DNA from: an uncultured Eggerthellaceae bacterium
GTDB taxonomy: Bacteria; Actinomycetota; Coriobacteriia; Coriobacteriales; Eggerthellaceae
Length of the DNA: 41,991 nucleotides
Assembly (NCBI GenBank): GCA_946618265.1
Contig: CAMOLA010000011.1
Span: 1-41,991, forward strand
Direction of reading: 5' to 3'
A program made the translations under genes and the position numbers. Positions 1 to 7,856 of this stretch are shown piece after piece. The number at the start of each line of letters is the position of its first letter. Position 1 is the stretch's first letter. Under the pieces are notes generated by a model. It did not search any database. It was given only the letters and a program-made list of their open reading frames with translations, and was not told the origin of the DNA.

Positions 1-23
1 ACCCGAAACCAGACATGTCGTCA

Positions 24-52
24 TGGGTCACCCAACCAGGTTGCCTGACCCA
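24..52. repeat. 29-bp extragenic palindrome, copy 1
   Basis: Imperfect palindrome with outer arms TGGGTCA and TGACCCA and inner arms CAACC and GGTTG around one central base. The two bases between outer and inner arms do not pair. The same 29-bp unit occurs at 12294, 20097, 23866, 24865 and 27152, always outside intact genes. Copies at 24, 23866 and 24865 share one orientation and the other three the opposite one. Confidence 0.85.
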
Positions 53-91
53 AAAAGGGCGCGCCTTTCCAACCAGACACGTCGTCTGACG

Positions 92-309
92 TGTTCCTGT
101 CAAGTAAAAAGTCGGCCACTTGTTCAGTCGAAAAACCTGCCACCCATCCATTCCTAGTCCAATAATCTAATTCTTGACGGAGGTCGCTTCTGTCACCCCC
201 TTCATCCACTCCTCCGTCTCGAGTACGCGATAGCTCTCTCCGGTCATGTCGACGATGTGGGCCTTATGAGCCACCCGGTCAAATGCTAAGTCGTACGTTA
301 TGCGAAGTT
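92..309 (-). mobile_element. istB: IS21-family remnant (istB 3' end plus element end)
   Basis: The minus-strand reading frame from about 309 down to its stop at 167 encodes YDLAFDRVAHKAHIVDMTG followed by ESYR. This is the pattern at the C-terminus of IstB, the helper ATPase of IS21-family transposons (LxDRxxHxAxxIxxxGxSYR). Only about 45 residues remain; the AAA+ core with Walker motifs is absent, and no istA is present. Beyond the stop, the stretch starting at about 92 (TGTTCCTGTCAAG, then AAAAAGTCGGCCAC) resembles the terminal sequence of IS21-type elements. The fragment is cut at its 5' side by the 15-bp inverted repeat at 295-309. The IstB assignment rests on motif recall, not on a search; the element-end call is weaker. 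Confidence 0.6.
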
Positions 310-365
310 CGATCAGTCGCGCCCTCCTGAGCTGGGCGTGCGCTCCTGCCAACTTCGCATAACGT
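295..365. repeat. 15-bp perfect inverted repeat with 41-bp spacer
   Basis: ACGTTATGCGAAGTT at 295-309 is repeated exactly in inverted orientation as AACTTCGCATAACGT at 351-365. The pair sits between the istB remnant and the tyrosine recombinase fragment, 57 bp upstream of the recombinase start. It could be a recombinase core site or an element end; the sequence alone does not decide. Confidence 0.7.
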
Positions 366-421
366 GACGATGGGCTCTATGCTTGTCGGCATCACTGTCC
401 CAGCGAGGAAAGGATGCTGAC

Positions 422-1300
422 ATGTACGACTTGGAACAGCTGATAGAAGGTGCCAGGGATTACCTTTGCGCGAACATGCATTCCCGCTCGAGCATCGCCC
501 ACCACGAGGCGGCCTGGAAGCGGCTCCGGGCATGGTGCGAGGGAAGGGGCCTCGACGGCTTCGACCACGAGGTCGAGAGGCGTTACCTGGAGGAATCGGG
601 CTTGATGCGCGACGACTTGCCGAGGCACGTGCACACTGAGCGGGGATACGTCAGGCTCCTGCTCAGCATAGCGGAGACCGGGGCGCCGCCCGAGCGGACG
701 TTCAAGAGCCGATACGTCGTGCCGCCGGCTTTCGAGGCCGCGTACGAAGCATACGCCGCGGAGCTCGCAGCGCGCGGGAACAGGCCCAGAACGCAGGCGG
801 GCTACCTCTGCACGGTCCGGAACTTCTGCGCCAACTGCGGGGCGTCTGGCCCGGAGGGGCTTGACGCGCTCTCGATCGGGGGGTTCGTGATAAAGCCGCT
901 GCGCTGGCCCCCGATGGTGCTGAAGATACTGTGGTGCACCGGGATGAGGATCGGCGAAGTGGCCGCGCTGACCGTGGGCGACTTCCACCGCGACGCCCGG
1001 TCGCTGTTCGTAGCCCACGCGAAGAACGACCGCTCGCGGATCATACCCGTCAGCGAGAGCCTCGCCGGCGACCTCGGCGATTACATCGACGCGTACGTTC
1101 CGGGCGGCGACTCGTGCAGATGGCTGTTCCTCGGCAAGGATCCCGGGACCCACCGCAGCAAGAAGGCGATCGGCAACCGCCTCCGGGGCATCTACCGCGA
1201 AGCCAGCGTCCTCACCGATGCGGGCAGGCCGATCCGCACCCACGACATCCGCCATTCGTTCGCCATCGCGGCGCTCGAGAAGATGGCAGAGCAGGGCCGC
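422..1300 (+). pseudogene. Tyrosine recombinase/integrase, 3'-truncated
   Basis: The start at ATG 422 is chosen because GAGGAAAGGA lies just upstream. The N-terminal part looks like a SAM-like core-binding domain (residues 1-150). The catalytic domain follows, with the first catalytic arginine in CTGMRIGEVAALTVGD and the HxxR box in RTHDIRHSFAIAAL. Similarity stops after ALEKMAEQGR near 1300. The region carrying the second histidine box and the catalytic tyrosine is missing. The open frame continues to 1762, but only because it runs antisense through the rsbW-like fragment, so residues after about 293 are not part of the original protein. Without the tyrosine nucleophile it should be inactive. 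The break point is estimated to within about 10 bp. Confidence 0.75.
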
Positions 1301-1612
1301 GTGCGCTTCGAGGGGGTTGAAGGCCACCCCCTCGTCGATAAAGGCGATTTCTATATCGCATTCATCCGGTTTCGCCGAGATTCGAATCGTGACATCTCCT
1401 CCCGATTCGCCGTAGGCGAACTTGGCGATGTTGCTCGCAATCTCGTCGACGATCACGACCAGGCTTGTCTGGGCGCTCGGAGGGCACCCGAGCTCCTTCA
1501 GGCTGCGCTTGGTGAACTCTATCGCCCGCGCAATGCTCCAGAGCGCGGCTGGAAGCGACGTCTCAAGCGTTCCGCCATGAGGCTGGTCCGGGTTCGGCGC
1601 AGGTTCCGTCAA
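1301..1612 (-). pseudogene. RsbW-like anti-sigma ATP-binding protein, 3'-truncated
   Basis: TTG start at 1612 with AAGGAGGG at a good distance; it overlaps the stop of the upstream 64-codon gene (TTGA), which suggests translational coupling. The roughly 104 recognisable residues show the GHKL/HATPase_c_2 layout of RsbW/SpoIIAB-type anti-sigma kinases: an N-box-like IVDEIASNIAKFAY (E and N for Mg-ATP) and a G1-like IAFIDEGVAFNPLEA. After PLEA the frame runs into the antisense of the recombinase fragment. The last 40 or so residues, including the second glycine box, are gone. In intact relatives the protein binds ATP and phosphorylates an anti-sigma antagonist or sequesters a sigma factor. Here the ATP lid is lost, so function is doubtful. 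Confidence 0.65.
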
Positions 1613-1803
1613 GAGCGCTTTCCCTCCTTTTTATGGGCTTCATGGGAGCTTCGTCGCCACTCGAAGGTCATGGCCATCCAGTCCCATTTGCCAAGACGCT
1701 TCCGAGCCTTTTGCCAGTATACAACGATGCAAATGCCGGTTATTGCCACGGTTGGAATTTGAACGGCAGCGAGAAACGGGCTTCGAGGATTTGCGCGCTT
1801 CAC
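1609..1803 (-). CDS. Small single-pass membrane protein
   Basis: 64 residues from a GTG start at 1803. One hydrophobic segment (about residues 9-30, FLAAVQIPTVAITGICIVVY) is followed by a basic tail (QKARKRLGKW and later SSHEAHKKEGKRS), predicting an N-out, C-in topology. It lies 43 bp downstream of the BspA-like gene on the same strand, and its stop overlaps the TTG start of the rsbW-like fragment. All three probably formed one operon. I do not recognise the family. The ribosome binding site is weak, so the start is uncertain. A membrane partner for the anti-sigma protein is only an inference from position. Confidence 0.5.
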   Translation of the reverse strand: MKRANPRSPFLAAVQIPTVAITGICIVVYWQKARKRLGKWDWMAMTFEWRRSSHEAHKKEGKRS

Positions 1804-1846
1804 GGGGTCTTTTCTGCGGTGTGTCCAGCTTGGGAGGCGTGTCCCC

Positions 1847-3091
1847 CTAGCACCTCGTATAGGTATCGGGGACGCCGAGGCGGGATCCGGCGATTTCGCG
1901 GGCGGTGAGCCATGTGCGTTCCTTATCGCTCAGCCAATCGGCGTGGCCGCGCACCTCGTTGTCCGGCAAGACGCCAAACGGGTTCGTCTTCGCGCCGAAC
2001 GCGACGCGCTCGAGCGAGGCGCATCCCTTGAACATGTAGCTCACGTTCTCGGCCTTGGCTATCTTGGACGTGTCGAAGCTCGATGCGTCGAGCTCTTTCA
2101 GGGACATGCACCACTTGAACATGTTGCGCATGCTCGTGACGTTCGACGTATCGAAGCCGGACAAGTCGACAAACGCCAGCGACGAGCAGCCGTAGAACAG
2201 GGCCTCCATGTTCTTGACCGAGGAGGTATCAAGCCCCGAGAGGTTCACGTCCGTAAGCGACCTGCAGTCGTAGAACATCGCGCTCATGTCTTCGAGCTTG
2301 GGGGCCTTGATGCCGCTCAGGTTTACGGACTCGAGCGAGTCGCAGGAGCGGAACATGGCGCTCATCGTTTTCACGGAGGGCGCAATCAGGCCCGACAAAT
2401 CCGCCCTGAGGAGCGAAGACGGGTTCAGGTACGTGTCGGCGCAGTTGAACATCGCGCTCAGGTCCACCACGGAAGATATGTCAAGGTTCGACATGTCCAC
2501 GGACTCGAGCGAGGTGCAGCCGTTGAACATGGCCGACACGTCCGTGACCTTCGAGGCGTCAGCGCCCGACAGGTTCACGGTTTTTAGCGAAGTGCAGCCA
2601 TTGAACAGGGCCCTCATGTTTGTGACCTTCGAAACGTCCACACCAGACAGGTCCACGGATTTTAGCGCGGTGCAGGAGTGCAGCAGGGCGCTCATGTCCG
2701 ATACCTTGGAGAAGTCGCCCTCTGACACGTCGAGGACCTCCAGGTTCGCCATGCCGCCGAACAGACCCGTGCAATTCTGCGGGGCGACCACCCTGTTGCC
2801 ATCCTCAACAGCGAATACGACCTTGCGCACGTTGTCACGCCATCTGAACCAGTAGCCGGCCACGCCAAAGCTGTTCGAAGCTTCCCCGCCTTTGCCGGGA
2901 TGCACGGTGAGCACTCCATCTGCATCGATTTCCCACGTGCATGTGCCCCATGTGCCCTTGGCTTCGGAACTGCTCGACTGTTGCGATCCGCTTGCACCCT
3001 GCACGACGTTAATCGCTGAGAGCAGGGCCCCGATGGGATCTATGTTCTCGAGAAACGGCATCGCGCCATCGTCGTTCGGTCTATCTGCCAT
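1847..3091 (-). CDS. BspA-like DUF285 repeat protein without signal peptide
   Basis: 414 residues from ATG 3091; GGAGGT at 3098-3103 sits 6 bases upstream, and an in-frame ATG at 3094 is the alternative. The body is built of BspA/DUF285 repeats of about 24 residues, each reading like MSAMFNGCTSLESVDLSGLDTS with the M-x-x-(M/L)-F-x-x-C core. About ten run from residue 100 to 360. The repeats form an elongated leucine-rich-repeat-like solenoid, in other species used for binding host or bacterial surface ligands. Here the N-terminus (MADRPNDDGAMPFLENIDP) has neither signal peptide nor membrane segment, and no sorting motif is seen at the C-terminus (VPDTYTRC). As written the protein would stay in the cytoplasm, unlike most family members. 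It probably heads an operon with the small membrane protein and the anti-sigma fragment. Confidence 0.85.
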   Translation of the reverse strand: MADRPNDDGAMPFLENIDPIGALLSAINVVQGASGSQQSSSSEAKGTWGTCTWEIDADGVLTVHPGKGGEASNSFGVAGYWFRWRDNVRKVVFAVEDGNRVVAPQNCTGLFGGMANLEVLDVSEGDFSKVSDMSALLHSCTALKSVDLSGVDVSKVTNMRALFNGCTSLKTVNLSGADASKVTDVSAMFNGCTSLESVDMSNLDISSVVDLSAMFNCADTYLNPSSLLRADLSGLIAPSVKTMSAMFRSCDSLESVNLSGIKAPKLEDMSAMFYDCRSLTDVNLSGLDTSSVKNMEALFYGCSSLAFVDLSGFDTSNVTSMRNMFKWCMSLKELDASSFDTSKIAKAENVSYMFKGCASLERVAFGAKTNPFGVLPDNEVRGHADWLSDKERTWLTAREIAGSRLGVPDTYTRC

Positions 3092-3180
3092 CATCACACC
3101 TCCGGAATCGTCGATGCATTCAACCACGCAAGTCTCTGACCAGGCCCATGTCGACGGCGGCTTGGCAGAGCTACGTAAAG

Positions 3181-3217
3181 AAAGCGGGCCGAGGAGAAGG
3201 CTCCCTCAACCCGCTTT
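3181..3217 (-). terminator. Hairpin terminator after the acidic small protein gene
   Basis: AAAGCGGG at 3181-3188 pairs with CCCGCTTT at 3210-3217. Read on the minus strand the stem is followed by CTTT and lies 36 bp after the stop of the 103-residue protein. It would separate that gene from the BspA-like gene downstream. Confidence 0.6.
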
Positions 3218-3252
3218 GCAGCTGCACTTGTCTTGCAAAAACGACTCGCGCC

Positions 3253-3564
3253 TTATGCCTCTTCTGCGGACGCGGCTTCGGCTTCGCCTGCTGCCTCCTG
3301 GGGCGTCAAGGCGCCGACCATTTCCTTCGCAGTGCCCGACACCTTGTCGATCGTGGCCCCGATGGCTTGAGCGGCCTGCTTGAGGTCGGCGCTGATCTCG
3401 TCCATGTTTCCCTCGCCGACTTCCGCCACGCTCTTCAGGGTTTCGTTGGCTTTGCCAATCATGTCGATGAACGACTTCGCAGCCGCCTCCACGGCAGCAA
3501 CGGCCTCCTCGGGCGTCATCTGTGCTTCAGCCTCCACGGCCTCTTCTTTGATCTCTTCGCTCAT
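3253..3564 (-). CDS. Small acidic Ala/Glu-rich protein
   Basis: 103 residues starting at ATG 3564 (MSEEIKEEAVEAEAQ); AAAGGA lies 7 bases upstream, which argues against the longer frame from 3597. Composition is strongly acidic at both ends, with EEAVEAEAQMTPEEAVAAVE near the start and PQEAAGEAEAASAEEA at the end. The middle (FIDMIGKANETLKSVAEVGEG, then LKQAAQAIGATIDKVSGTAKEMV) reads as amphipathic helix. No signal peptide or membrane segment is present. The family is not recognised. It is divergently placed from the TetR-type gene across about 180 bp, and a hairpin separates it from the BspA-like gene, so it may be its own transcription unit. Confidence 0.6.
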   Translation of the reverse strand: MSEEIKEEAVEAEAQMTPEEAVAAVEAAAKSFIDMIGKANETLKSVAEVGEGNMDEISADLKQAAQAIGATIDKVSGTAKEMVGALTPQEAAGEAEAASAEEA

Positions 3565-3669
3565 TGCGATTCCTTTCCCATCATCCTGTGGTTTCACGGA
3601 ACTTCCATATCATGGAATCATACGGTAATACCTGGCACGCTATCAATCATCAAATGAATACGTAATGAT

Positions 3670-3716
3670 GTGTTTCCAACACTATATTGACATCTGTTGT
3701 GATAACATCATTGTAG
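3670..3716 (+). promoter_or_regulatory. Candidate regulatory region between acidic protein and TetR gene
   Basis: AT-richer intergenic region holding a 13-bp palindrome GTGTTTCCAACAC at 3670-3682, directly followed by a TTGACA hexamer at 3687-3692. No convincing -10 box is spaced from it. A second dyad-like word, TGTTGTGATAACA, overlaps the spacer. Position and symmetry suit autoregulation by the TetR-type protein, but this is inference. Confidence 0.35.
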
Positions 3717-3742
3717 TACCCGCCAACGGGGAGGAGCGAGAA

Positions 3743-4288
3743 ATGCCAGAACAACGCGAGAGCCGACGCGTGCGGATGACCAAGCGCTTGATGAAAGACG
3801 CCCTGATGGAGCTGTTGGAGCAGAGGGGGCTGGTCGACATCACCGTGACCGCCATCTGCGAGTCCGCGGACGTGAACCGCTCGACCTTCTACAAGTACTA
3901 CAGGGACCCGGTCGACCTGCTGAAGGACCTCGAGCAGGATTACCTCGACCGGATCCCCGTCCCCTCCCGTGATCCGGAATCATGGGACGTGGAGCAACTC
4001 CTCGCCGAGACGACGTCCTTTTTCGACTTCGTGAGGCAAAACGAGAGGGCGTTCCGCGTCCTGCTCGACAACTCGGCGCCGAACGGCTTCTCAGCCCGGC
4101 TGATCGACCTCCTCTGCTCCAAGTACGCCAGTCCCGATAAAAGCGACACGACCTCCCTCTACGCGAGCTTCTACATGGCCAACGGGACGGTCGGCATGCT
4201 TCGCGAGTGGGTAAGCTCGGGGTTTCCCGTCAGCAGCCGCGAGATCGCGGAGATGATGTACTTCTTCTCTGTGAGAGTCAGCCGATAA
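3743..4288 (+). CDS. TetR/AcrR-family transcriptional regulator
   Basis: 181 residues from ATG 3743, preceded by GGGGAGGAG. The N-terminal helix-turn-helix is typical: RMTKRLMKDALMELLEQRGL, then ITVTAICESADVNRSTFYKYYRD (residues about 12-55), with the conserved FYKYY-x-D motif that ends the recognition helix. The C-terminal ligand domain (LLAETTSFFDFVRQNERAFRVLLD ... FYMANGTVGMLREWVSSGFPVSSREIAEMM) fits the TetR_C subgroup seen in DhaS/YbiH-type regulators. It lies 200 bp upstream of the UbiB-like gene in the same direction and may control that gene or its own promoter. Ligand and targets are unknown. A related regulator is found at 41343. Confidence 0.85.
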   Translation: MPEQRESRRVRMTKRLMKDALMELLEQRGLVDITVTAICESADVNRSTFYKYYRDPVDLLKDLEQDYLDRIPVPSRDPESWDVEQLLAETTSFFDFVRQNERAFRVLLDNSAPNGFSARLIDLLCSKYASPDKSDTTSLYASFYMANGTVGMLREWVSSGFPVSSREIAEMMYFFSVRVSR

Positions 4289-4389
4289 CGGCAATTCCTT
4301 CCCGGCACGCAGGACGCGGGCTCAGTTGCGGCGTCCGGCGCAACGGCAAGTCCATAGCAACGCTCGCCAGATAATGCGCGCTGCAAGCG

Positions 4390-4395
4390 TATAAT
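4390..4395 (+). promoter_or_regulatory. -10 box (TATAAT) upstream of the UbiB-like gene
   Basis: Consensus TATAAT about 93 bp before the UbiB-like start. The -35 region is poor. Transcription from here would leave a leader of roughly 85 nt. Confidence 0.3.
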
Positions 4396-4487
4396 ACTCG
4401 TTGTTACGATTTAGACAATCTGTTGTTTTGGATACAGCGATGCGGAAAACCCATCGGCTGCCGTTGCGAATGGGAGGTTCGATATCA

Positions 4488-6317
4488 ATGTCAGGGTTCT
4501 TCACGGCACTGATCAAGCAGCGTAGGGACGCGAAGAAGGCCGACCCCGACGTCAGGGGAAGGTTCAACGAGATTCTCGCCATCCTGCAGAAGTACGACTA
4601 CGACGACGGCATCACGCCCGAGATCGTGGTGGGCATCATCCAGGACCTCGGGCCGACCTTCGTGAAGATCGGCCAGATTGCCTCGCAGCAGTCCGACCAG
4701 ATCCCGCCCGACTACGCCGATGCCCTCTCGAAGCTGCGCTCGAGCGTGGCGCCGATGGACCTCGACACCGTCCACGCCCAAATCGAGAAGCACCTCGGCA
4801 AACCCGTGGGCGAGCTGTTCGCAATCTTCGACGACAAGCCGCTGGGTTCGGCCTCCATCGGCCAGGTGCACCGCGCCGAGCTCTTCGACGGCACGGTCGT
4901 GGCCGTCAAGGTCCGCCGCCCCGGCGTCGTCGACACGGTGGCGCGCGACTTCGCCCTCATCGAGAAGGTGCTCGACACGTTCGCCAAGGGCGGCGTCGGG
5001 GGCATCGACGTCAAGGCCCTCATAGTGGAGCTCGAGAAGACCTCCAAGATCGAGCTCGACTTCACCAACGAGGCGGCCAACCTCGAGAGGTTCTGGGAGA
5101 ACAACGCCGGGCGCCCCGTCGAGAGCCCCAGGTGCTACCGCGAGTACACCAACGAGGCGATCCTGACCGAGGACTTCGTCACGGGTCGCGAAGTCGGCGA
5201 CGCCGAATACCTCGACACGCTCTCCGACGAAGAGCGCGACCGCATCGCGGCGCTCGTGGCCGACAACTTCGCCAGCCAGGTCCTCGTCGACGGCTTCTAC
5301 CACGCCGACCCCCACTCGGGCAACGTGCTGATCAAGGAGCCGGCGCCCAAGGAGCCGGGCGAGGGGGACGTACCTGCCGCAGAGGCAGATGCCGATGCCG
5401 CGATCGGGGAGGAGCCGGAAGGCGCCGCCGACGCGGCCGCCGAAACTGCCGACGCGCCCGCCGAAGCCGCGGAAGCGCCCGCCGACGATCCCGCCGAGGA
5501 CAAGCTGCCGTTGCCCGAGCACGGCGTGGAGTGGATCGATTTCGGCATGATGGGCGTCCTCACCGTCCAACAGCGCCAGATCCTGCTCGACCTGGTCACC
5601 GCGATCGTGATGCAGGACGCCTACAGCCTGAAGAGCACGGTGCTCAAGGCGGCCACGCCCCAGGGGGACATCGACCACGGCGCCATGCTGCAGATGTGCG
5701 AGGAGATGTGCGGCCAGTACACCGGCTCCGACTTCGGCGACTTCGACCTGGGCGATTTGCTCGGCAGCGTCATCGGCGGCCTGCAGGACGAGAGCTACAG
5801 GATCGACCCGTTCCTCACCAACCTCGCGCGCGGCATCACCGCCGCCGAGGGCACCGTGAAGACGCTCTCCCCCCGCGTCAACATACTGAACCACTTCATC
5901 GACAAGGTCGATATCGGGCTCGGCGTCGACCTGAACAACCTCGGCCCCGACACCCTCTCCGAGGCGGCCCCCACGATCGTCATGGAGCTGTCGAAGTTCT
6001 TCGACAGCGCCAAGAAGTCCACGGCCAAGACCGCCGAGGCGCTCGACATGCTCGAGAAGGGCCAGATCCAGGTCCGCACCAACATCGGCATCGAGGACAA
6101 GGCGCTTGACTCGATCGAACGCCTTGTCAGGTACGCGATCCGGGGGCTTCTGATCGTGGTGCTCTTCGTCGGCTCCTGCCTGCTGTGCCTGGCGTCCCCG
6201 TACACGTTGACGACGATAGGTGCCAGCATAGAGTTCCCCGTGATGGGCTTCGTCGGCTATCTCCTCAGCGTGATCCTGGCGTGCTTCCTGTACCGGGACG
6301 TGAAGAAGCGCAAGTGA
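4488..6317 (+). CDS. ABC1/UbiB/AarF-family protein kinase-like membrane protein, copy 1
   Basis: 609 residues from ATG 4488 (MSGFFTALIKQRRDAKK). The paralogue at 21735 starts identically after a GGAGGTTCG ribosome binding site. ABC1 signatures are in order: VKIGQIASQQSDQIP (KxGQ motif, about residue 59), LGSASIGQVHRAELFDGTVVAVK (Ala/Ser-rich nucleotide loop and lysine), FTNEAANLERF, YHADPHSGNVL (catalytic loop, about residue 271) and WIDFGMMG (DFG, about residue 350). Two hydrophobic segments close the protein, which ends in YRDVKKRK. Family members are atypical kinases or ATPases acting in ubiquinone, isoprenoid or lipid homeostasis. No quinone genes are nearby, so the substrate is open. Odd feature: an Ala/Glu/Pro/Asp-rich linker of about 60 residues (283-344) inserted between catalytic loop and DFG. 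Confidence 0.88.
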   Translation: MSGFFTALIKQRRDAKKADPDVRGRFNEILAILQKYDYDDGITPEIVVGIIQDLGPTFVKIGQIASQQSDQIPPDYADALSKLRSSVAPMDLDTVHAQIEKHLGKPVGELFAIFDDKPLGSASIGQVHRAELFDGTVVAVKVRRPGVVDTVARDFALIEKVLDTFAKGGVGGIDVKALIVELEKTSKIELDFTNEAANLERFWENNAGRPVESPRCYREYTNEAILTEDFVTGREVGDAEYLDTLSDEERDRIAALVADNFASQVLVDGFYHADPHSGNVLIKEPAPKEPGEGDVPAAEADADAAIGEEPEGAADAAAETADAPAEAAEAPADDPAEDKLPLPEHGVEWIDFGMMGVLTVQQRQILLDLVTAIVMQDAYSLKSTVLKAATPQGDIDHGAMLQMCEEMCGQYTGSDFGDFDLGDLLGSVIGGLQDESYRIDPFLTNLARGITAAEGTVKTLSPRVNILNHFIDKVDIGLGVDLNNLGPDTLSEAAPTIVMELSKFFDSAKKSTAKTAEALDMLEKGQIQVRTNIGIEDKALDSIERLVRYAIRGLLIVVLFVGSCLLCLASPYTLTTIGASIEFPVMGFVGYLLSVILACFLYRDVKKRK

Positions 6318-6356
6318 CCTGCACGGCGTCTGCGTATTCTCCGACGAAGGCGGCGT

Positions 6357-6452
6357 GCCGCCTACATGCTCAAGGTCAGTTGCATGGCAGCCGGTAACGC
6401 CAATTACCTCGCGGCGACGAAGACCCTCGTGCTCAAGGTGACAATCAGCTAA
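6357..6452 (+). pseudogene. Orphan C-terminal fragment of a secreted surface protein
   Basis: Between the UbiB-like and LtrA genes one frame reads YMLKVSCMAAGNANYLAATK and then TLVLKVTIS followed by a stop at 6450-6452. This matches the last 30 residues of the clostripain-type protein here (VTVKVKASGNRNYEASGW, then KTATFKVKAK). No start or upstream part in frame is present. It is best read as the tail of a lost surface protein gene. Confidence 0.5.
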
Positions 6453-6542
6453 GATAGCGCATGGAGAAGACTGGAGGCGACGAGGAACAGGCGAAGGCTC
6501 TGCGCGATCCCGCCCGCCGTGGGCAAAGAAGGAATCGGAGAC

Positions 6543-7799
6543 ATGAAGCATTGCGCAATATCACCCGCGCAAGATGTGTCGAGCATAGAGCTCTTCTACG
6601 ACGTGATGCTCGTATACTGCCTCAGCGTCCTCACGTCCACGATGCATCATACGGAAGGAGGGTCGTTCGGCTTAGACCAGTGGATCTCCTTCACATTCGC
6701 GTATATGGTCATATTGCAGACCTGGGTCTTCTCGATCTTCCTCATGAACCGCTTCGGGAACCGATCTGTCGGCGACAGCTTGTGCCTGCTGGTGAACATG
6801 TTCCTGCTGTATTTCATCGCGAACAGCTTCCAGTCAGGCTGGGAGAGCTCCCCCGTCTCGTTCGCCGTCCCTTGGGTGCTCATGACCGCCAACCTCATCG
6901 TCCATTGCCTCACGAAGAGGTTGGGGAAAGGCGGCCTCGACGCGCAAGACAAGCGCATCCTGAACGCCACGATAACCGTGCTCGCGATCCAGCTCGCTTT
7001 CGCCCTGGCAGCCGCGCTGCTCCCAGCCGGGGCGGGCGTCGCCGCATCGTGGGCGGGATGCATGACGGGCGCCGGCATGTTCTCGCAATCGAGGGCGCTT
7101 CGCAGCAAGCCCGCGAGCTTCGAGCACCTCTGCGAGCGGTGCCGCCTCATCACGATAATCGCCTTCGGCGAGATGGTTGCCGTAATCGCCGTATTCGTGA
7201 CGATCAGGGGCGGAAGCGAGTGGTGGGTCACCATGCTCGCGTTCTCTCTCGTAGTGGGGATGTTCTTCATCTACATGTACGAGCACGACCACATGATAGA
7301 CCGCCATGCGGAAAGCGACGGCATGGCATTCCTGCTCGTGTCAGCCTGGGTTATCTACGTCATCGGCAACGTGGCGGTCGCGCTCGAATACATGGCGCTC
7401 GACGAGGTTCTCCCCCGGCCGAAGGTGATGTACCTGACGGCGGGAATCGTGCTGTACCTCGTGACGTCGTTTCTGCTCGGGCGCTTCAACAAGAAGGAGT
7501 TCACGTACTCGGTGCCCTACGCCATCGGACGCGTCATCGCATGCATCTTCGTCATCGTCCCCGCCGTGATGGGCCTCGATCCGATCCTGGTCCTTGTATG
7601 CGATACGGTTGCCGTCTATCTGGCCTTCTTGCATGAACGGTTGCTGTACCATGGCCGTATGAAGCTCCTCGAATTCGCCGAAGCGAACGAAGACCCCGGT
7701 GCGGTGCGCTCCGCCTTCGAAAGCGGAAAGACGCGACGTACGGTCATTCGAGCGTACCGCGCATCCTCGAAAGGGGATAACAAGGATCCTGAGCGCTGA
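6543..7799 (+). CDS. LtrA-family (low temperature requirement A) membrane protein
   Basis: 418 residues from ATG 6543, with GAAGGAATCGGAG upstream. The N-terminal motif VSSIELFYDVMLVY is the conserved LtrA opening (V-S-x-x-E-L-F-x-D). The second signature, FEHLCERCRLITIIAFGEMV (about residues 195-215), matches the H-x-x-E-R-x-x-L-x-x-I-x-x-G-E box of the family. About ten to twelve hydrophobic segments fill the rest; the last 60 residues are hydrophilic and basic. LtrA was named for cold growth in Listeria; its biochemical role is not established. It lies between the UbiB-like gene and the protease gene. A truncated second copy of its first 50 codons exists at 20307-20474, also near a UbiB-like gene, so the pair was probably duplicated. 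Confidence 0.8.
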   Translation: MKHCAISPAQDVSSIELFYDVMLVYCLSVLTSTMHHTEGGSFGLDQWISFTFAYMVILQTWVFSIFLMNRFGNRSVGDSLCLLVNMFLLYFIANSFQSGWESSPVSFAVPWVLMTANLIVHCLTKRLGKGGLDAQDKRILNATITVLAIQLAFALAAALLPAGAGVAASWAGCMTGAGMFSQSRALRSKPASFEHLCERCRLITIIAFGEMVAVIAVFVTIRGGSEWWVTMLAFSLVVGMFFIYMYEHDHMIDRHAESDGMAFLLVSAWVIYVIGNVAVALEYMALDEVLPRPKVMYLTAGIVLYLVTSFLLGRFNKKEFTYSVPYAIGRVIACIFVIVPAVMGLDPILVLVCDTVAVYLAFLHERLLYHGRMKLLEFAEANEDPGAVRSAFESGKTRRTVIRAYRASSKGDNKDPER

Positions 7800-7856
7800 A
7801 ACGCAACGACGGCAAGAGCTTGGGGAATCATCCCCGTGCTTCAGGGAGGGAAAGAG

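Noticed and set aside
1301..1762. C-terminal 150 codons of the plus-strand frame starting at 422
   Set aside because: This part is antisense to the rsbW-like gene, which has its own ribosome binding site and motifs. It is not part of the recombinase.
4491..6551. 686-codon minus-strand open frame opposite the first UbiB-like gene
   Set aside because: Shadow of the plus-strand gene: composition is Val/Leu/Arg/His-rich, with no ribosome binding site, and the plus strand carries all kinase motifs.
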